A DNA stretch of 64,000 bases from contig JAIYAZ010000059.1 in the NCBI GenBank assembly GCA_027488755.1, forward strand, positions 1 through 64,000, in the 5' to 3' direction. Shown one piece after another: positions 51,101 through 63,093 of the stretch (the stretch's first letter is position 1; every line of letters starts with the position of its first letter). The notes under the pieces are model-generated. The model was given only the letters and a program-made list of their open reading frames with translations. It searched no databases and had not been told where the DNA came from. The translations under genes were made by a program, and so were the position numbers. Source of the stretch: Verrucomicrobiaceae bacterium. Lineage in GTDB: Bacteria; Verrucomicrobiota; Verrucomicrobiia; Chthoniobacterales; JAATET01.

Positions 51101-54100
51101 ATGAAGTTGACCGACATTTTTGTGCGGCGGCCGGTGCTCGCCCTCGTGGTGAACATCGCGATCCTCATCGCCGGGCTCCAGTCCATCAAGAGCCTGGCCG
51201 TGCGCCAGTATCCGCGCAGCGACATCGCCGTCGTGAAGGTCAGCACCGCCTACGTCGGCGCGAACGCCGATCTCGTGCGCGGCTTCATCACCACACCGCT
51301 GGAGCGCGTCATCGCGAGTGCGGACGGCATTGACTACATCGAGAGCTCCAGCGCGCAGAGCCTCAGCACCATCACGGTGCACCTCGACCTCAACTACGAC
51401 ATCAACGCCGCGCTCACGCAGATCCAGGCCAAGGTCGCCCAGGTCCGCAACGACCTGCCGCCCGAGGCCGAGGCACCCGTAATCGACGTCGAACTCGCCG
51501 ACAACGAAATCGCCGCGATGTATATCGGCTTCGCGTCCGACACGATGGACGCCAGCCAGATCAGCGACTACCTGCTGCGCGTCGTGCAGCCGAAGATCAG
51601 CGCCATCAACGGCGTGCAGAAGGCGGAGATTCTCGGCAACCGCACCTTCGCCATGCGCCTTTGGCTCAAGCCGGAGAAAATGGCCGCGCTTGGCATCTCG
51701 CCCACCGAGGTGCGCGACGCCCTCACGGCCAACAACTACCTCTCCGCCCTCGGCCGCACGAAGGGCACGATGACCGCCGTCAACCTCGTTGCGAACACCG
51801 ACCTCCGCACGCCCGAGGAGTTCCGCGACCTCGTGGTGAAGCAGTCCGGCGACACGATCATCCGCCTCGGCGAAATCGCCGACGTCGAGCTCGGCGCCGA
51901 AAGCTACGACGACGCCGTGCGCTTCGACGGGCAGACCGCGACCTTCATGGGCGTCTGGACGCTGCCCACCGCGAACTCCCTCGACGTCATCCGCGCCGTG
52001 CGCGAGGCCATGCCCGCCATCCAGGCCGCCCTGCCCGCCGGCATGCGCGCCGACATCGCCTACGACTCGACCATCTACATCGACGCCGCCATCCACGACG
52101 TCATCAAAACCCTCATCGAAACGCTCATCATCGTCGTCGCGGTGATCTTTCTGTTCCTCGGGTCGGTGCGCGCCGTGTTCATCCCGGTCATCGCTATCCC
52201 GATCTCCCTCGTGGGCGCCTGCCTGCTCATGGCGATCTTCGGCTTCACGCTGAACCTCCTCACGCTCCTTGCCATCGTGCTCTCGGTCGGTCTCGTCGTG
52301 GATGATGCCATCGTCGTCGTGGAAAACATCGAGCGCCACCTGCACGAGGGCAAAACCCCCTTCGACGCCGCGCTCATCGGCGCGCGCGAGTTGGTGGGTC
52401 CGGTCATTGCGATGACCATTACGCTCGTGGTCGTCTACACGCCCGTCGCGATTCAGGGCGGCCTCACGGGCGCGCTCTTCCGCGAGTTTGCCTTCACCCT
52501 CGCCGGCGCGGTCGTCATTTCCGGCATCGTCGCGCTGACCCTCTCCCCCATGCTCGGCTCGAAGCTGCTGCGGGCGGGCGACACGCAACGGGGTTTTGCC
52601 GGCGTCGTGAACCGCCGCTTCGACAAGATCCGCAGCTTTTACGCCCGCGCGCTGGAGATCACGTTGCACCACCGCCCGGCGGTGATCGCGTGCTGGATCG
52701 TGGTGACGCTGCTCTCGATTCCGTTCTACATGTTTTCCACGCAGGAGCTCGCCCCGGTGGAGGATCAGGGCGTCGTCTTCGGCATCGTGCAGAGCCCGGC
52801 CGATGCGACGCTTGAGCAGACCAAGCTGTTCGCCGGAAAAATCTACGACGTGTTCCGCAGCTTCCCCGAGGCGAGGAGCATCTTCGAAATCATCAATCCC
52901 GCGATGGGGTTCAGCGGCATGGTGGTCAAGCCGTGGAACGAGCGCAAACGCACGACGGAAGAGCTCCAGCTCGCCGCCTCGGAGGAGTTTGCCAAGGTGC
53001 CCGGCGTGCGCATCATCCCGATTACGCCGGCCCCGCTGCCCGGCGGCGCGCAGTTCCCGGTCGACTTTGTGATCGGCTCCACCGCCGAGCCGAAGGTGCT
53101 GCTCGAAATCGCAAACAAGCTCGTCGCGAAGGCGTTCGCGAGCGGCATGTTCATGTTTGCGGACAGCGATCTGAAGTATGACCAGCCGCAGGCCGAGGTG
53201 CTCTTTGACCGCGACAAGGTGCGCGCGCAGGGCATCAACCTCTCGCAGGTCGGCGCGGACCTGTCGACCATGCTGGGCGGCAACTGGGTGAACCGGTTCA
53301 GTAACTCCGGGCTCAGCTACAAGGTGATCCCGCAGATCAAGCGGGTGAGCCGCCTCAACACGGACCAGCTCGGCGACATCTACGTCACGGGACCCGCGGG
53401 CAAGCTCGTGCCGCTCTCGACGTTTGCCACGATTGAGACGACCGCCCAGCCGCGTGAACTCAAGCGCTTCCAGCAGATGAACGCTGTGCGCATCCAGGGC
53501 GTGATCCCGCCGGGTGTCCCGCTCGACAGCGCGCTCAAGGTGCTGGAGGACGAGGTGAAGAACAGCCTGCCCGTGGGCTACAGCATCGACTACGCGGGCC
53601 AGTCGCGACAGCTCCGCGTCGAGGGCAGCAAATTCCTCCCCGTGCTCCTGCTCTCGCTGGTGCTCATCTACCTCGTGCTCGCGGCCCAGTTTGAGAGCTT
53701 CCGCGACCCGTTCATCATTCTCTTCGGCTCGGTGCCGCTGGCGATCTCCGGCTCGCTCATGTTCACCTTCCTCGGCTTTACCTCGCTGAACATTTACAGT
53801 CAGGTCGGGTTGATCACGCTGGTTGGCCTCGTGGCGAAGAACGGCATCCTCATGGTCGAGTTCGCGAACCACCTCCAAGAGAGCGGCCGTGAGAAGCTGC
53901 ACGCCATTCTTGAGGCTTCCGCGACGCGCCTGCGGCCAATTTTGATGACGACGGCGGCAACGATTGTGGGTCACTTCCCGCTGGTGATCGCGAGCGGCCC
54001 GGGCGCGGCGGCGCGCAACTCCATCGGCATCGTGCTGTGCACGGGCATGTTCATCGGCACGGCGTTCACGCTCTTTGTTGTGCCGGCGATTTACATGCTC

Positions 54101-54172
54101 ATCGCGCGCCGCCGGGAAAAGCTGGCGGAGGCCGGTCCCGAGGGCTCGATGCCGGCTCCGGCGGGGGTTTAG
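51101..54172 (+). CDS. RND multidrug efflux permease (HAE1 type)
   Basis: The 1023-residue protein is full length for AcrB/MexF relatives: helix 1 with FVRRPVLALVVNIAILIAGL, two periplasmic loops, and the central helix 4 stretch LLAIVLSVGLVVDDAIVVVE with the paired aspartates that relay protons. The second half repeats it (VGLITLVGLVAKNGILMVEF). It expels hydrophobic compounds using the proton gradient. The specificity cannot be read. The stop overlaps the convergent protease gene at TTAG. Confidence 0.95.
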   Translation: MKLTDIFVRRPVLALVVNIAILIAGLQSIKSLAVRQYPRSDIAVVKVSTAYVGANADLVRGFITTPLERVIASADGIDYIESSSAQSLSTITVHLDLNYDINAALTQIQAKVAQVRNDLPPEAEAPVIDVELADNEIAAMYIGFASDTMDASQISDYLLRVVQPKISAINGVQKAEILGNRTFAMRLWLKPEKMAALGISPTEVRDALTANNYLSALGRTKGTMTAVNLVANTDLRTPEEFRDLVVKQSGDTIIRLGEIADVELGAESYDDAVRFDGQTATFMGVWTLPTANSLDVIRAVREAMPAIQAALPAGMRADIAYDSTIYIDAAIHDVIKTLIETLIIVVAVIFLFLGSVRAVFIPVIAIPISLVGACLLMAIFGFTLNLLTLLAIVLSVGLVVDDAIVVVENIERHLHEGKTPFDAALIGARELVGPVIAMTITLVVVYTPVAIQGGLTGALFREFAFTLAGAVVISGIVALTLSPMLGSKLLRAGDTQRGFAGVVNRRFDKIRSFYARALEITLHHRPAVIACWIVVTLLSIPFYMFSTQELAPVEDQGVVFGIVQSPADATLEQTKLFAGKIYDVFRSFPEARSIFEIINPAMGFSGMVVKPWNERKRTTEELQLAASEEFAKVPGVRIIPITPAPLPGGAQFPVDFVIGSTAEPKVLLEIANKLVAKAFASGMFMFADSDLKYDQPQAEVLFDRDKVRAQGINLSQVGADLSTMLGGNWVNRFSNSGLSYKVIPQIKRVSRLNTDQLGDIYVTGPAGKLVPLSTFATIETTAQPRELKRFQQMNAVRIQGVIPPGVPLDSALKVLEDEVKNSLPVGYSIDYAGQSRQLRVEGSKFLPVLLLSLVLIYLVLAAQFESFRDPFIILFGSVPLAISGSLMFTFLGFTSLNIYSQVGLITLVGLVAKNGILMVEFANHLQESGREKLHAILEASATRLRPILMTTAATIVGHFPLVIASGPGAAARNSIGIVLCTGMFIGTAFTLFVVPAIYMLIARRREKLAEAGPEGSMPAPAGV

Positions 54173-55257
54173 GCCGTCCGGAGTTTTGCCCGTTCGCGCA
54201 GGAGGTTGAGGCTCACGAGGCCGACGATCTGGCCCGCGGGGTTGACCACGGGCAGCACGGCCTGGCCGCTTTGCTGCATCGCGGCGAACGCCTCGTCAAA
54301 CGAGGCGCCGGCCGCGACCGAGGGCACGGGCGTGGCGACGGATTCCAGCGGGCGGGGTGCCTCCGCGCCGGCTCCGGCAACGAGTAGGTCGTTGCGGCTG
54401 ATGAGGCCGCGAATGCGCAGATGGTCGTCGGTGACGGCGTAGACGGATTGGATGTCGCGCAGGGCCTCGGCGGCGGCGGCGGCCACGGTCATGTGCGCGG
54501 GGAGGGTTTGGAAGCGGGTGATCATGGCGTCCGCCACGCGCAGGCCGGTGACGGCGGAGCGCATCGCGGCGAAGGTGATTTCCTGCTGCGCGCCCATGAA
54601 AATGAAGATGCCGATGAGGCCGAGGAAAAAGTTTGGCGCGAGCAGGCCGGGGATGCCGACAAATCCGGCGAGGACGAACAGGCCGGCCATGACCTGGCCA
54701 ACGCGGCCGGCGATGCGGGTGGCCTTGACGTGATCGAGGCGCATCGCGAGCAGCGCGCGGAGCACGCGGCCGCCATCCATCGGGAAGGCGGGCAGGAGGT
54801 TAAAGAGCACGAGCGCGATGTTCACGTTCAGGAGCTGGATCGCGAGGGAGGAAAGGGGGCGGTCGAACACGATGAAATCCGCGAGCCGGGACGGAAAGCC
54901 GAGGCCAGCCCAGAGCAGGATGGCGATGACGACGTTGACGAGCGGGCCGGCGACGGCCACGACGAGTTCCTGCGTCGGCGTGGAGGGCATGCGCTCGAGC
55001 CGGGCGACGCCGCCGATGGGCAGGAGGGTGATGTCGGGCGTGCGGATGCCGTAGGCGCGGGCGGCGAAGGCGTGGCCGAATTCGTGCAGGAGCACGCAGA
55101 GGAAAAGCAGGAGGACGAAGGTGGTGCTGGCAAGGGCGCCGGTGGGGCCGCCTTCGAGCAGGCCCTGGTAGGCGTAGAAGCCGAGGAGCAGGAGGAAGGT
55201 GACGTGGATTTTGACGTCGATCCCGGCGACGCGGAGGAGGCGGAAGGACCAGCTCAT
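54169..55257 (-). CDS. site-2 protease (M50) with two CBS domains
   Basis: The 362-residue membrane protein has the zinc site HEFGH (H58, E59, H62), the third ligand in LLPAFPMDGGRVLRALLAM, and about six membrane helices. A C-terminal CBS pair follows (VADAMITRFQTLPAHMTVAA, then VLPVVNPAGQIVGLVSLN). Such proteases cut transmembrane helices, and CBS domains often sense adenine nucleotides. It is the last gene after purN and the helicase and overlaps the helicase gene by four bases. Confidence 0.93.
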   Translation of the reverse strand: MSWSFRLLRVAGIDVKIHVTFLLLLGFYAYQGLLEGGPTGALASTTFVLLLFLCVLLHEFGHAFAARAYGIRTPDITLLPIGGVARLERMPSTPTQELVVAVAGPLVNVVIAILLWAGLGFPSRLADFIVFDRPLSSLAIQLLNVNIALVLFNLLPAFPMDGGRVLRALLAMRLDHVKATRIAGRVGQVMAGLFVLAGFVGIPGLLAPNFFLGLIGIFIFMGAQQEITFAAMRSAVTGLRVADAMITRFQTLPAHMTVAAAAAEALRDIQSVYAVTDDHLRIRGLISRNDLLVAGAGAEAPRPLESVATPVPSVAAGASFDEAFAAMQQSGQAVLPVVNPAGQIVGLVSLNLLRERAKLRTA

Positions 55258-57254
55258 TCGGCGAGCATTTCGCGCAGGCGCGCGAAGGAGTTTTCGAAGT
55301 GTTCGTCGGAGACGGGGGCGTTCATGAGTTCCTCGAAGTTTTTGCGGAGAACGCCGTCACCCTCGATTTCCGTCAGGAAGCGGCTGGGCTCGCAGAAGGT
55401 GGCGGTGCCGAATTTGTCGCGGTGGCGGCAGTGGGTGATGTGCAGCGAGCGCATGGCGCGGGTGACGCCGACGTAAAAGAGCCGGCGCTCCTCGTCGATG
55501 GTATCCTCGGCCTTGGAGCGTTCGTGGGGGAGCAGGCCCTCCTCGGCGCCGATGAGGTAGACGTGGGGGAACTCGAGGCCCTTGGCGGCGTGCAGGGTGA
55601 TGAGGGTGACGCCGCGCTGGCTGTCCTCCTTGTCCTCGCGGTCGCGGTCGAGGGAGATTTCGTCGAGGAAGCCCTGGAGGCCCTTGCGGGAGCGCTTTTG
55701 GTGCTCGGCGAGGCTGGCGAGGAGCTCGCGGACGTTGATCTCGCGCTTATCGCCTTCCTCGACGGTTTTGCAGGAACGTTTGAGGTCCTCGAAGTAACCG
55801 GACTCAACGAGCAGCTCGCTGAGGATGTGGGCGGCGTCCGAGCCGGGAGTGGCGATGCGGATGCGGGCGGTCTCGATCGTGTCGGTGAAGGCGCGGATGG
55901 CCTCGGCGGCGCGGCGGGTGATGAAGGCGAGGAACTCGTCGGACTTGAGCTCGGCGAAGAGGCTGTGCCGGTGCTGGGTGCTGCGCTCGAGGGCGATCTC
56001 GACGGTGGTGGGGCCGATGCCGCGGGGCGGGGTGTTGATGATGCGGAGGAGCGCGGCGTCGTCGGAGGGGTTGAGGAGGACGGCCATGGTGGCCATGAGG
56101 TCCTTGATCTCGCGGCGGTCGTAGAAGCTTTTCCCGCCGATGATGCGGTAGGGGATGCGGAGGCGGCGGAGGTTTTCCTCGAAGAACCGCGACTGCATGT
56201 TCATGCGGTAGAGGATGGCGAAGTCCTCCCAGGCGCCGGTCTCCTGGTCGCGGCGGGCGGCGAGTTCGTTGACGATGAACTCGGCCTCCTCCTTGTCGTT
56301 GGGGACGGCAATGATCTCGACGGGGTCGCCGCCGGATTTCGGGCTCCAGAGGTTTTTGCCGCGGCGTTTGACGTTGTGGCGGATGACGCGGTTGGCGGCC
56401 TGGAGGATTTCGTTCGTGCTGCGGTAGTTCTGCTCGAGTTTGACGACCTTGGGGCCGGGGAAGTGGCGTTCGAATTCGAGGATGTTGGAGGCCTCGGCGC
56501 CGCGCCAGCCGTAGATGCTCTGGTCGTCGTCGCCGACGACGCAGACGTTGGGCGGGTCGCCGGCGGCGAGGAGGGAGACGAGATCGAGCTGGAGGCGGTT
56601 GGTGTCCTGAAACTCGTCGACGAGGAGGTGGCGGTAGCGGGCCTGCCATTTGGCGCGGACGGCGGGGAAATCGCCGAGGAGGCGGACAGCGTTGACGAGC
56701 AGGTCGTCGAAGTCCATGGCGTTGAGCGCGCGGAGCTCGGCCTCGTAGCGGGCGTAGACGGCGCCGGCGAGGGTTTCCTCGTCGGTGGGGGCGCGGTGGC
56801 CGAGGTTTTTGGCCTTGCTGATGAGGTTTTTCGCGAGGCCGGCATCAAGTTTTTCGTCGGCCGCGGCGGTGCGGGTGATGATTTTTTTGATGAGGCCGTT
56901 GGTGTCGCTCTCGTCGTATATGCTGAAGTTCGGCTTGTAGCCGAGGTGCTGGGCGTCGGCGCGGAGGATGCGGACGCAGAGGGCGTGGAAGGTCGATGTG
57001 GTGACGAGAGCGGCCTGATCGCCTTCGACCATGCCGGCGACGCGTTCCTTCATTTCCTTGGCGGCCTTGTTGGTGAAGGTGACGGCGAGGATGGAGGCGG
57101 GGTCGGCCCCGTGGGCGATGAGCCAGGCGATGCGGGCGGTGATGACGCGGGTCTTGCCCGTGCCGGCACCGGCGAGGATGAGGAGCGGACCGCGGTCGTG
57201 GCGAACGGCGGCCTCCTGCTCGGGATTGAGGTCGAAGAGGCGGAAGCGGCTCAT
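55254..57254 (-). CDS. UvrD/Rep/PcrA-type superfamily I DNA helicase
   Basis: The 666-residue protein has the Q motif LNPEQEAAV, Walker A AGAGTGKTRVI, DEFQDTN (Walker B), VVGDDDQSIYGWRGA (motif III) and LEQNYRST (motif IV), all in order. It unwinds DNA 3' to 5' in repair or replication restart. ATG 57254 starts at the Q motif; a much longer upstream frame is antisense to other genes and is rejected. It is slightly shorter than E. coli UvrD/Rep. Four-base overlaps link it to purN and to the protease gene. Confidence 0.94.
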   Translation of the reverse strand: MSRFRLFDLNPEQEAAVRHDRGPLLILAGAGTGKTRVITARIAWLIAHGADPASILAVTFTNKAAKEMKERVAGMVEGDQAALVTTSTFHALCVRILRADAQHLGYKPNFSIYDESDTNGLIKKIITRTAAADEKLDAGLAKNLISKAKNLGHRAPTDEETLAGAVYARYEAELRALNAMDFDDLLVNAVRLLGDFPAVRAKWQARYRHLLVDEFQDTNRLQLDLVSLLAAGDPPNVCVVGDDDQSIYGWRGAEASNILEFERHFPGPKVVKLEQNYRSTNEILQAANRVIRHNVKRRGKNLWSPKSGGDPVEIIAVPNDKEEAEFIVNELAARRDQETGAWEDFAILYRMNMQSRFFEENLRRLRIPYRIIGGKSFYDRREIKDLMATMAVLLNPSDDAALLRIINTPPRGIGPTTVEIALERSTQHRHSLFAELKSDEFLAFITRRAAEAIRAFTDTIETARIRIATPGSDAAHILSELLVESGYFEDLKRSCKTVEEGDKREINVRELLASLAEHQKRSRKGLQGFLDEISLDRDREDKEDSQRGVTLITLHAAKGLEFPHVYLIGAEEGLLPHERSKAEDTIDEERRLFYVGVTRAMRSLHITHCRHRDKFGTATFCEPSRFLTEIEGDGVLRKNFEELMNAPVSDEHFENSFARLREMLAE

Positions 57255-57829
57255 GGCGCGAGCACGTTGGCGAGGTCGCGGATGACGCGGGGGTAGAGCG
57301 CGTGTTCGGCCTGCTGGATGCGGGCGTGAAGGGTTTCGGCGGTGTCGCCGGGGAGGACGGGGACCTCGGTTTGCGCGAGGATTTCGCCGGTGTCGATGGA
57401 GGCGTCGACGTAATGGACGGTGCAGCCGGCCGTGGGGACGCCGGCCTGGAGGGCCTGTTCCCAGGCGGCGATGCCGCGGAAGGCGGGGAGGAGCGAGGGG
57501 TGGATGTTGATGATGCGGCGGGGGAAGGCGTCGAGCATCGGGCCCTTCACGACGCGCATGTAGCCGGCGAGGACGACGAGGTCGACCCCGGCGGCCTGGA
57601 GGGCGGCGACGAGGGATTCCTCGACCTCGGGGGAAAGGCGGGTGCGGTAACGGGGCTCGTGGAGCGTGAGGGTCGGCAGGCCGGCGCTGCGCGCGAGATC
57701 GAGGATGCCGGCCCCGGGCACGTCGCTGGCGACGAGGGCGATTTCGACGGGAAGTTCCCCGGCCTGAATCGCGCGGAGGATGGCCGCGAAGTTGGAGCCT
57801 TTTCCGGAACCGAGGACGCCGAGTTTCAT
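57251..57829 (-). CDS. purN: phosphoribosylglycinamide formyltransferase
   Basis: The 192-residue protein has LGVLGSGKGSNFAAI, VVLAGYMRVVKGPMLDAFPR, NIHPSLLPAFRG (catalytic H and N) and DTGEILAQ, all PurN signatures. It adds the formyl group to GAR using formyl-tetrahydrofolate, the third purine step. The ATG at 57829 begins the first strand. It overlaps the helicase start by four bases. Sharing an operon with a helicase is not a known functional link. Confidence 0.96.
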   Translation of the reverse strand: MKLGVLGSGKGSNFAAILRAIQAGELPVEIALVASDVPGAGILDLARSAGLPTLTLHEPRYRTRLSPEVEESLVAALQAAGVDLVVLAGYMRVVKGPMLDAFPRRIINIHPSLLPAFRGIAAWEQALQAGVPTAGCTVHYVDASIDTGEILAQTEVPVLPGDTAETLHARIQQAEHALYPRVIRDLANVLAP

Positions 57830-57910
57830 GCCCCGCCGATGATGCACTTCCCACCCGCGGGCGCAAGCGACGCTTCCCAAGACGGGCGGGGTTTGCATAC
57901 TCACTCGCCG

Positions 57911-58792
57911 ATGGATTTGTCGGTTTACCTTGCGGAATGTGCGCGGTCGGTGGATCGCGCCCTGGATGAATTTCTCCCCGGCGAGCGCGTGAAGCCGGCG
58001 ACGATTCACCGGGCCATGCGCTACAGCCTGTTTGCGGGCGGGAAGCGGCTGCGGCCGGCGCTGTGCCTGGCGGCGGCGGAGGCCTGCGGCGGGACGCGTG
58101 AGGCGGCGCTGCCGGCGGCGTGCGCGGTGGAGTGCATCCACACGTATTCGCTCGTGCACGATGATCTGCCCTGCATGGACGACGATGATTTGCGGCGCGG
58201 ACGGCCGACGTCGCACAAGGTCTTTGGCGAGGGCATTGCGGTGCTGGCGGGCGATGCGTTGCTCACGCAGGCGTTTGAGATTCTGGCGCAGACGCGGGTG
58301 GTGCCGCGGTATCCCGTGGCGGCGCAGATTCGTGAGCTGGCGGCGGCGGCGGGCAGTTTGAAGTTGATCGCGGGGCAGGTGGCGGACCTCGAGGGCGAGG
58401 GGCGGCCGGCCACGCGGGCGGAACTGCGGTTCATTCACCTGGGCAAGACGGCGGCGATGATCGAGGCCAGCCTGCGGCTGGGCGCGATGAGCGCGAACGC
58501 GACGTCGGGGAAAATGGATGCGCTCACGGAGTTTGGGCGGAACCTTGGCCTGGCGTTCCAGGTGATCGACGACATTCTCGACGTGACGCAGACCAGCGAA
58601 AAGCTGGGCAAGAGCGCGGGCAAGGACGTGGCGGCGCAGAAGGCGACGTATCCCGCGGTGATCGGCCTGGAGGCCTCGCGGCGCGAGGCACGGCGGTTGA
58701 CGGCGGCGGCGCGCGGGGCGCTCAAGCCGTTTGGGAAACGCGGCGCGACGCTCCTGGCGATGGCGGACCACCTGCTGGCGCGCGATTTTTAG
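57911..58792 (+). CDS. ispA: short-chain polyprenyl diphosphate synthase (farnesyl type)
   Basis: The 293-residue protein has GGKRLRPALCLAAAEACGG, the first aspartate motif DDLPCMDDDDLRRG, KTSAM-like KTAAMIEASL, and the second motif FQVIDDILDVT. The two-residue insert in the first motif and the length fit bacterial farnesyl/geranylgeranyl synthases. It condenses isopentenyl units for quinones, undecaprenol or hopanoids. The exact chain length is not decided by sequence. It overlaps the convergent transporter gene by four bases. Confidence 0.93.
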   Translation: MDLSVYLAECARSVDRALDEFLPGERVKPATIHRAMRYSLFAGGKRLRPALCLAAAEACGGTREAALPAACAVECIHTYSLVHDDLPCMDDDDLRRGRPTSHKVFGEGIAVLAGDALLTQAFEILAQTRVVPRYPVAAQIRELAAAAGSLKLIAGQVADLEGEGRPATRAELRFIHLGKTAAMIEASLRLGAMSANATSGKMDALTEFGRNLGLAFQVIDDILDVTQTSEKLGKSAGKDVAAQKATYPAVIGLEASRREARRLTAAARGALKPFGKRGATLLAMADHLLARDF

Positions 58793-59724
58793 GACAGCGC
58801 GAGGGCGAGGGCGAGGCTGGCGGCGGCGAGCACGGTGCTGAGGGCGATGGCGCCGGAGGCGAGGGATTCGTCCGCGCCGAGTTTGCTGGCCATGATGAAT
58901 GAGGCGACCGCGGTTGGGCAGGCGGCGAGCACGAGGACGATGCGGAGGTCGGGGCCGGTGACGCCGGCGAGCCGGCAGAGGACGAGGGCGAGCGCGGGTT
59001 TCGCGAAAACCTTGAGCGCGGCGGCGGCGACGATGGCGGCCTTGCGGCCGCGCAGGGAGACGAAGGCGAGCGAGCCGCCGATGCAGAGCAGCGAGACGGG
59101 GACGGCGGCGGCGCCGAGGGTTTCCAGCGTGCGGTGCGCGATGAGCGGGAGGTGCCAGCTGAAGATCGGGAAAAGGAGGCCGGCGAGGCTGGCGAGGATG
59201 AGCGGATTGGTGGCGATGCCGCGGAGGATGGCGGGCAGGGCGCGGAGGGAGAGGTGGTGCTGGCTGCCCTCGAGGACGACGACGGCGAGGACGTTGTAGA
59301 GGGCCATGAGCGGGGTCATGACGAGCAGGGCGAGGCCTAGTTCCTCCTCGCGCTGCGCGGCGGGGAGGGCGGCGAAGGCGTAGGTAAGCACGGGGATGCC
59401 GACGTAGGCGAGATTGCCGCGGAAGGCGGCCTGGATGAGTGAGCCGTTGGCGGGCGGCGGGAGGCGGAGGAGGCGGCCGGTGAGCCAGGCGAGGGCGGCG
59501 ACGCCGAGGGTGGCGCCGAAGGTGATCGCGATGAGCAGGCCGACGCGCGGGGCGGGTTTTTCGATGGCGGCGACGCTGACGAAGATGAGCGCGGGCAAGG
59601 CGACCCAGAAGACGAGCTTGTTGAGGTCGTCCATGAAGCCGCGCCCGAGGAAGCGCAGGTGCGCGAGGGCGGAACCCAGCGCGATGAGCAGGAGAATGGG
59701 CGCGAGGGTCTCAACGAGAAACAT
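58789..59724 (-). CDS. AEC (auxin efflux carrier) family transporter
   Basis: The 311-residue protein has about ten membrane helices: LAPILLLIALGSALAHLRFL, FRGNLAYVGIPVLTYAFAAL and ASKLGADESLASGAIALSTV. This is the AEC layout (malate or other organic-acid export in bacteria). ATG 59724 is preferred to a TTG nine bases upstream. It starts five bases after the U32 gene, so the two form an operon. Confidence 0.9.
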   Translation of the reverse strand: MFLVETLAPILLLIALGSALAHLRFLGRGFMDDLNKLVFWVALPALIFVSVAAIEKPAPRVGLLIAITFGATLGVAALAWLTGRLLRLPPPANGSLIQAAFRGNLAYVGIPVLTYAFAALPAAQREEELGLALLVMTPLMALYNVLAVVVLEGSQHHLSLRALPAILRGIATNPLILASLAGLLFPIFSWHLPLIAHRTLETLGAAAVPVSLLCIGGSLAFVSLRGRKAAIVAAAALKVFAKPALALVLCRLAGVTGPDLRIVLVLAACPTAVASFIMASKLGADESLASGAIALSTVLAAASLALALALS

Positions 59725-59729
59725 GGCGC

Positions 59730-62159
<2,430 letters not shown>

Positions 62160-62182
62160 GATGATTTGAGACACTAGCCTGC

Positions 62183-62497
62183 ATGCCGGCGCTTGCCATT
62201 TCGAACCTTCAGATCATCGGCCCGGAGCTCGCGATTGCGTGGAGTGACGGGGAGGAGTCGTATTTTCCGCTCGAGGCGCTGCGGCGGGCGTGTCCCTGCG
62301 CGGCGTGCACCGGGGAGGCAGACGTGATGGGAAACGTGGAGCGGCCGGGGCGGAGCTTTGGGCCGAACAGCTTTGCGCTGAAGAGTTATGAATTCGTCGG
62401 CGGGTATGGGTTTCAGCCGCGCTGGGCGGACGGGCACGCGACGGGGATTTTCTCGTTCGAATACCTGCGGCGACTGGCGAAGGAGCTGGCCGATTAG
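62183..62497 (+). CDS. DUF971 family protein
   Basis: The 104-residue protein shows DUF971/GBBH-like features: LAIAWSDGEESYFPLEALRR, CPCAACTGE (three cysteines) and WADGHATGIFSFEYLR. The GBBH-like domain occurs at the N-terminus of gamma-butyrobetaine hydroxylase and stand-alone beside Fe-S genes; its role is unclear. It is divergent from the U32 gene with only about 20 bases between starts and overlaps the convergent methyltransferase gene by four. Confidence 0.88.
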   Translation: MPALAISNLQIIGPELAIAWSDGEESYFPLEALRRACPCAACTGEADVMGNVERPGRSFGPNSFALKSYEFVGGYGFQPRWADGHATGIFSFEYLRRLAKELAD

Positions 62498-63093
62498 AGG
62501 CGGTGGAGGAGCCGGAGGCGTTCGCGGCGTTCGCGGCCGGCGAAGGCGCGGGCGGGGGTTTCCTGGTGCTCGAGGTGGAATCCGGCGAAGAGCGCGTCGA
62601 GCTCCGCCGGGGTGACGCCGTGGGGCGGGCCGGGCTCCGGGCCGGGGTCGAGGTAGAAGATGGCGAGGAGGTGACCGCCGGGCCGGAGGGCGGCGTGGAC
62701 GGCGGCGACGTAGTCCGCGCGGCGCGCGGGGTCGATGGCGCAGAAGCAGGTGTGCTCGAAGACGGCGTCGAAGGTGCCGTGGAGTTCGGGCGGGAGGGTG
62801 AAGAGGTTTTCGAGGCGGTAGCGTTCGCCGGCCACGGGAGGAAAGGAAGCCGCGTGGGCGAGGGCGGTGGGCGAGAGGTCGAGGCCGAGGACGTCGGCGC
62901 CGGCGGCGGCGAGGGCGCGGACGTCGTGACCGGAGCCGCAGCCGGGGACGAGGACGCGGCCGGAGACGGGGTGGCGGGCGAGCCAGTCCACGAGGGGCGG
63001 AGCGGCGGTGCCCTTGTCCCAGGGGGTGTCGCCCGCCTGCCAGCGGGCCTCCCAATCAACGCCGGCGCCAGCGGGTTCCGTCGGCGATGCCAT
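62494..63093 (-). CDS. SAM-dependent methyltransferase (TPMT/TehB-like)
   Basis: The 199-residue protein opens with VDWEARWQAGDTPWDKG, then LVPGCGSGHDVRALAAAGAD (SAM site) and FDAVFEHTCFCAIDPARRAD. The DTPWD and EHTCFCAI patterns are those of thiopurine-methyltransferase-like enzymes that methylate small thiol, selenium or halide-type substrates. A longer frame begins at 63249, but ATG 63093 fits the family start. It overlaps the end of the ovothiol-type methyltransferase gene by 38 bases. Confidence 0.87.
   Translation of the reverse strand: MASPTEPAGAGVDWEARWQAGDTPWDKGTAAPPLVDWLARHPVSGRVLVPGCGSGHDVRALAAAGADVLGLDLSPTALAHAASFPPVAGERYRLENLFTLPPELHGTFDAVFEHTCFCAIDPARRADYVAAVHAALRPGGHLLAIFYLDPGPEPGPPHGVTPAELDALFAGFHLEHQETPARAFAGRERRERLRLLHRL

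Noticed and set aside
49865-53974. A 1369-residue open frame on the minus strand
   Set aside because: It lies antisense to the RND adaptor and pump, which have full family motifs. It is rich in Arg, His, Glu and Asp and matches no family; long antisense frames are common in GC-rich DNA.
55254-57866. An 870-residue helicase start at 57866
   Set aside because: The extra N-terminus is out of frame with purN, rich in Arg and Pro, and unlike helicases; the ATG at 57254 begins exactly at the Q motif.
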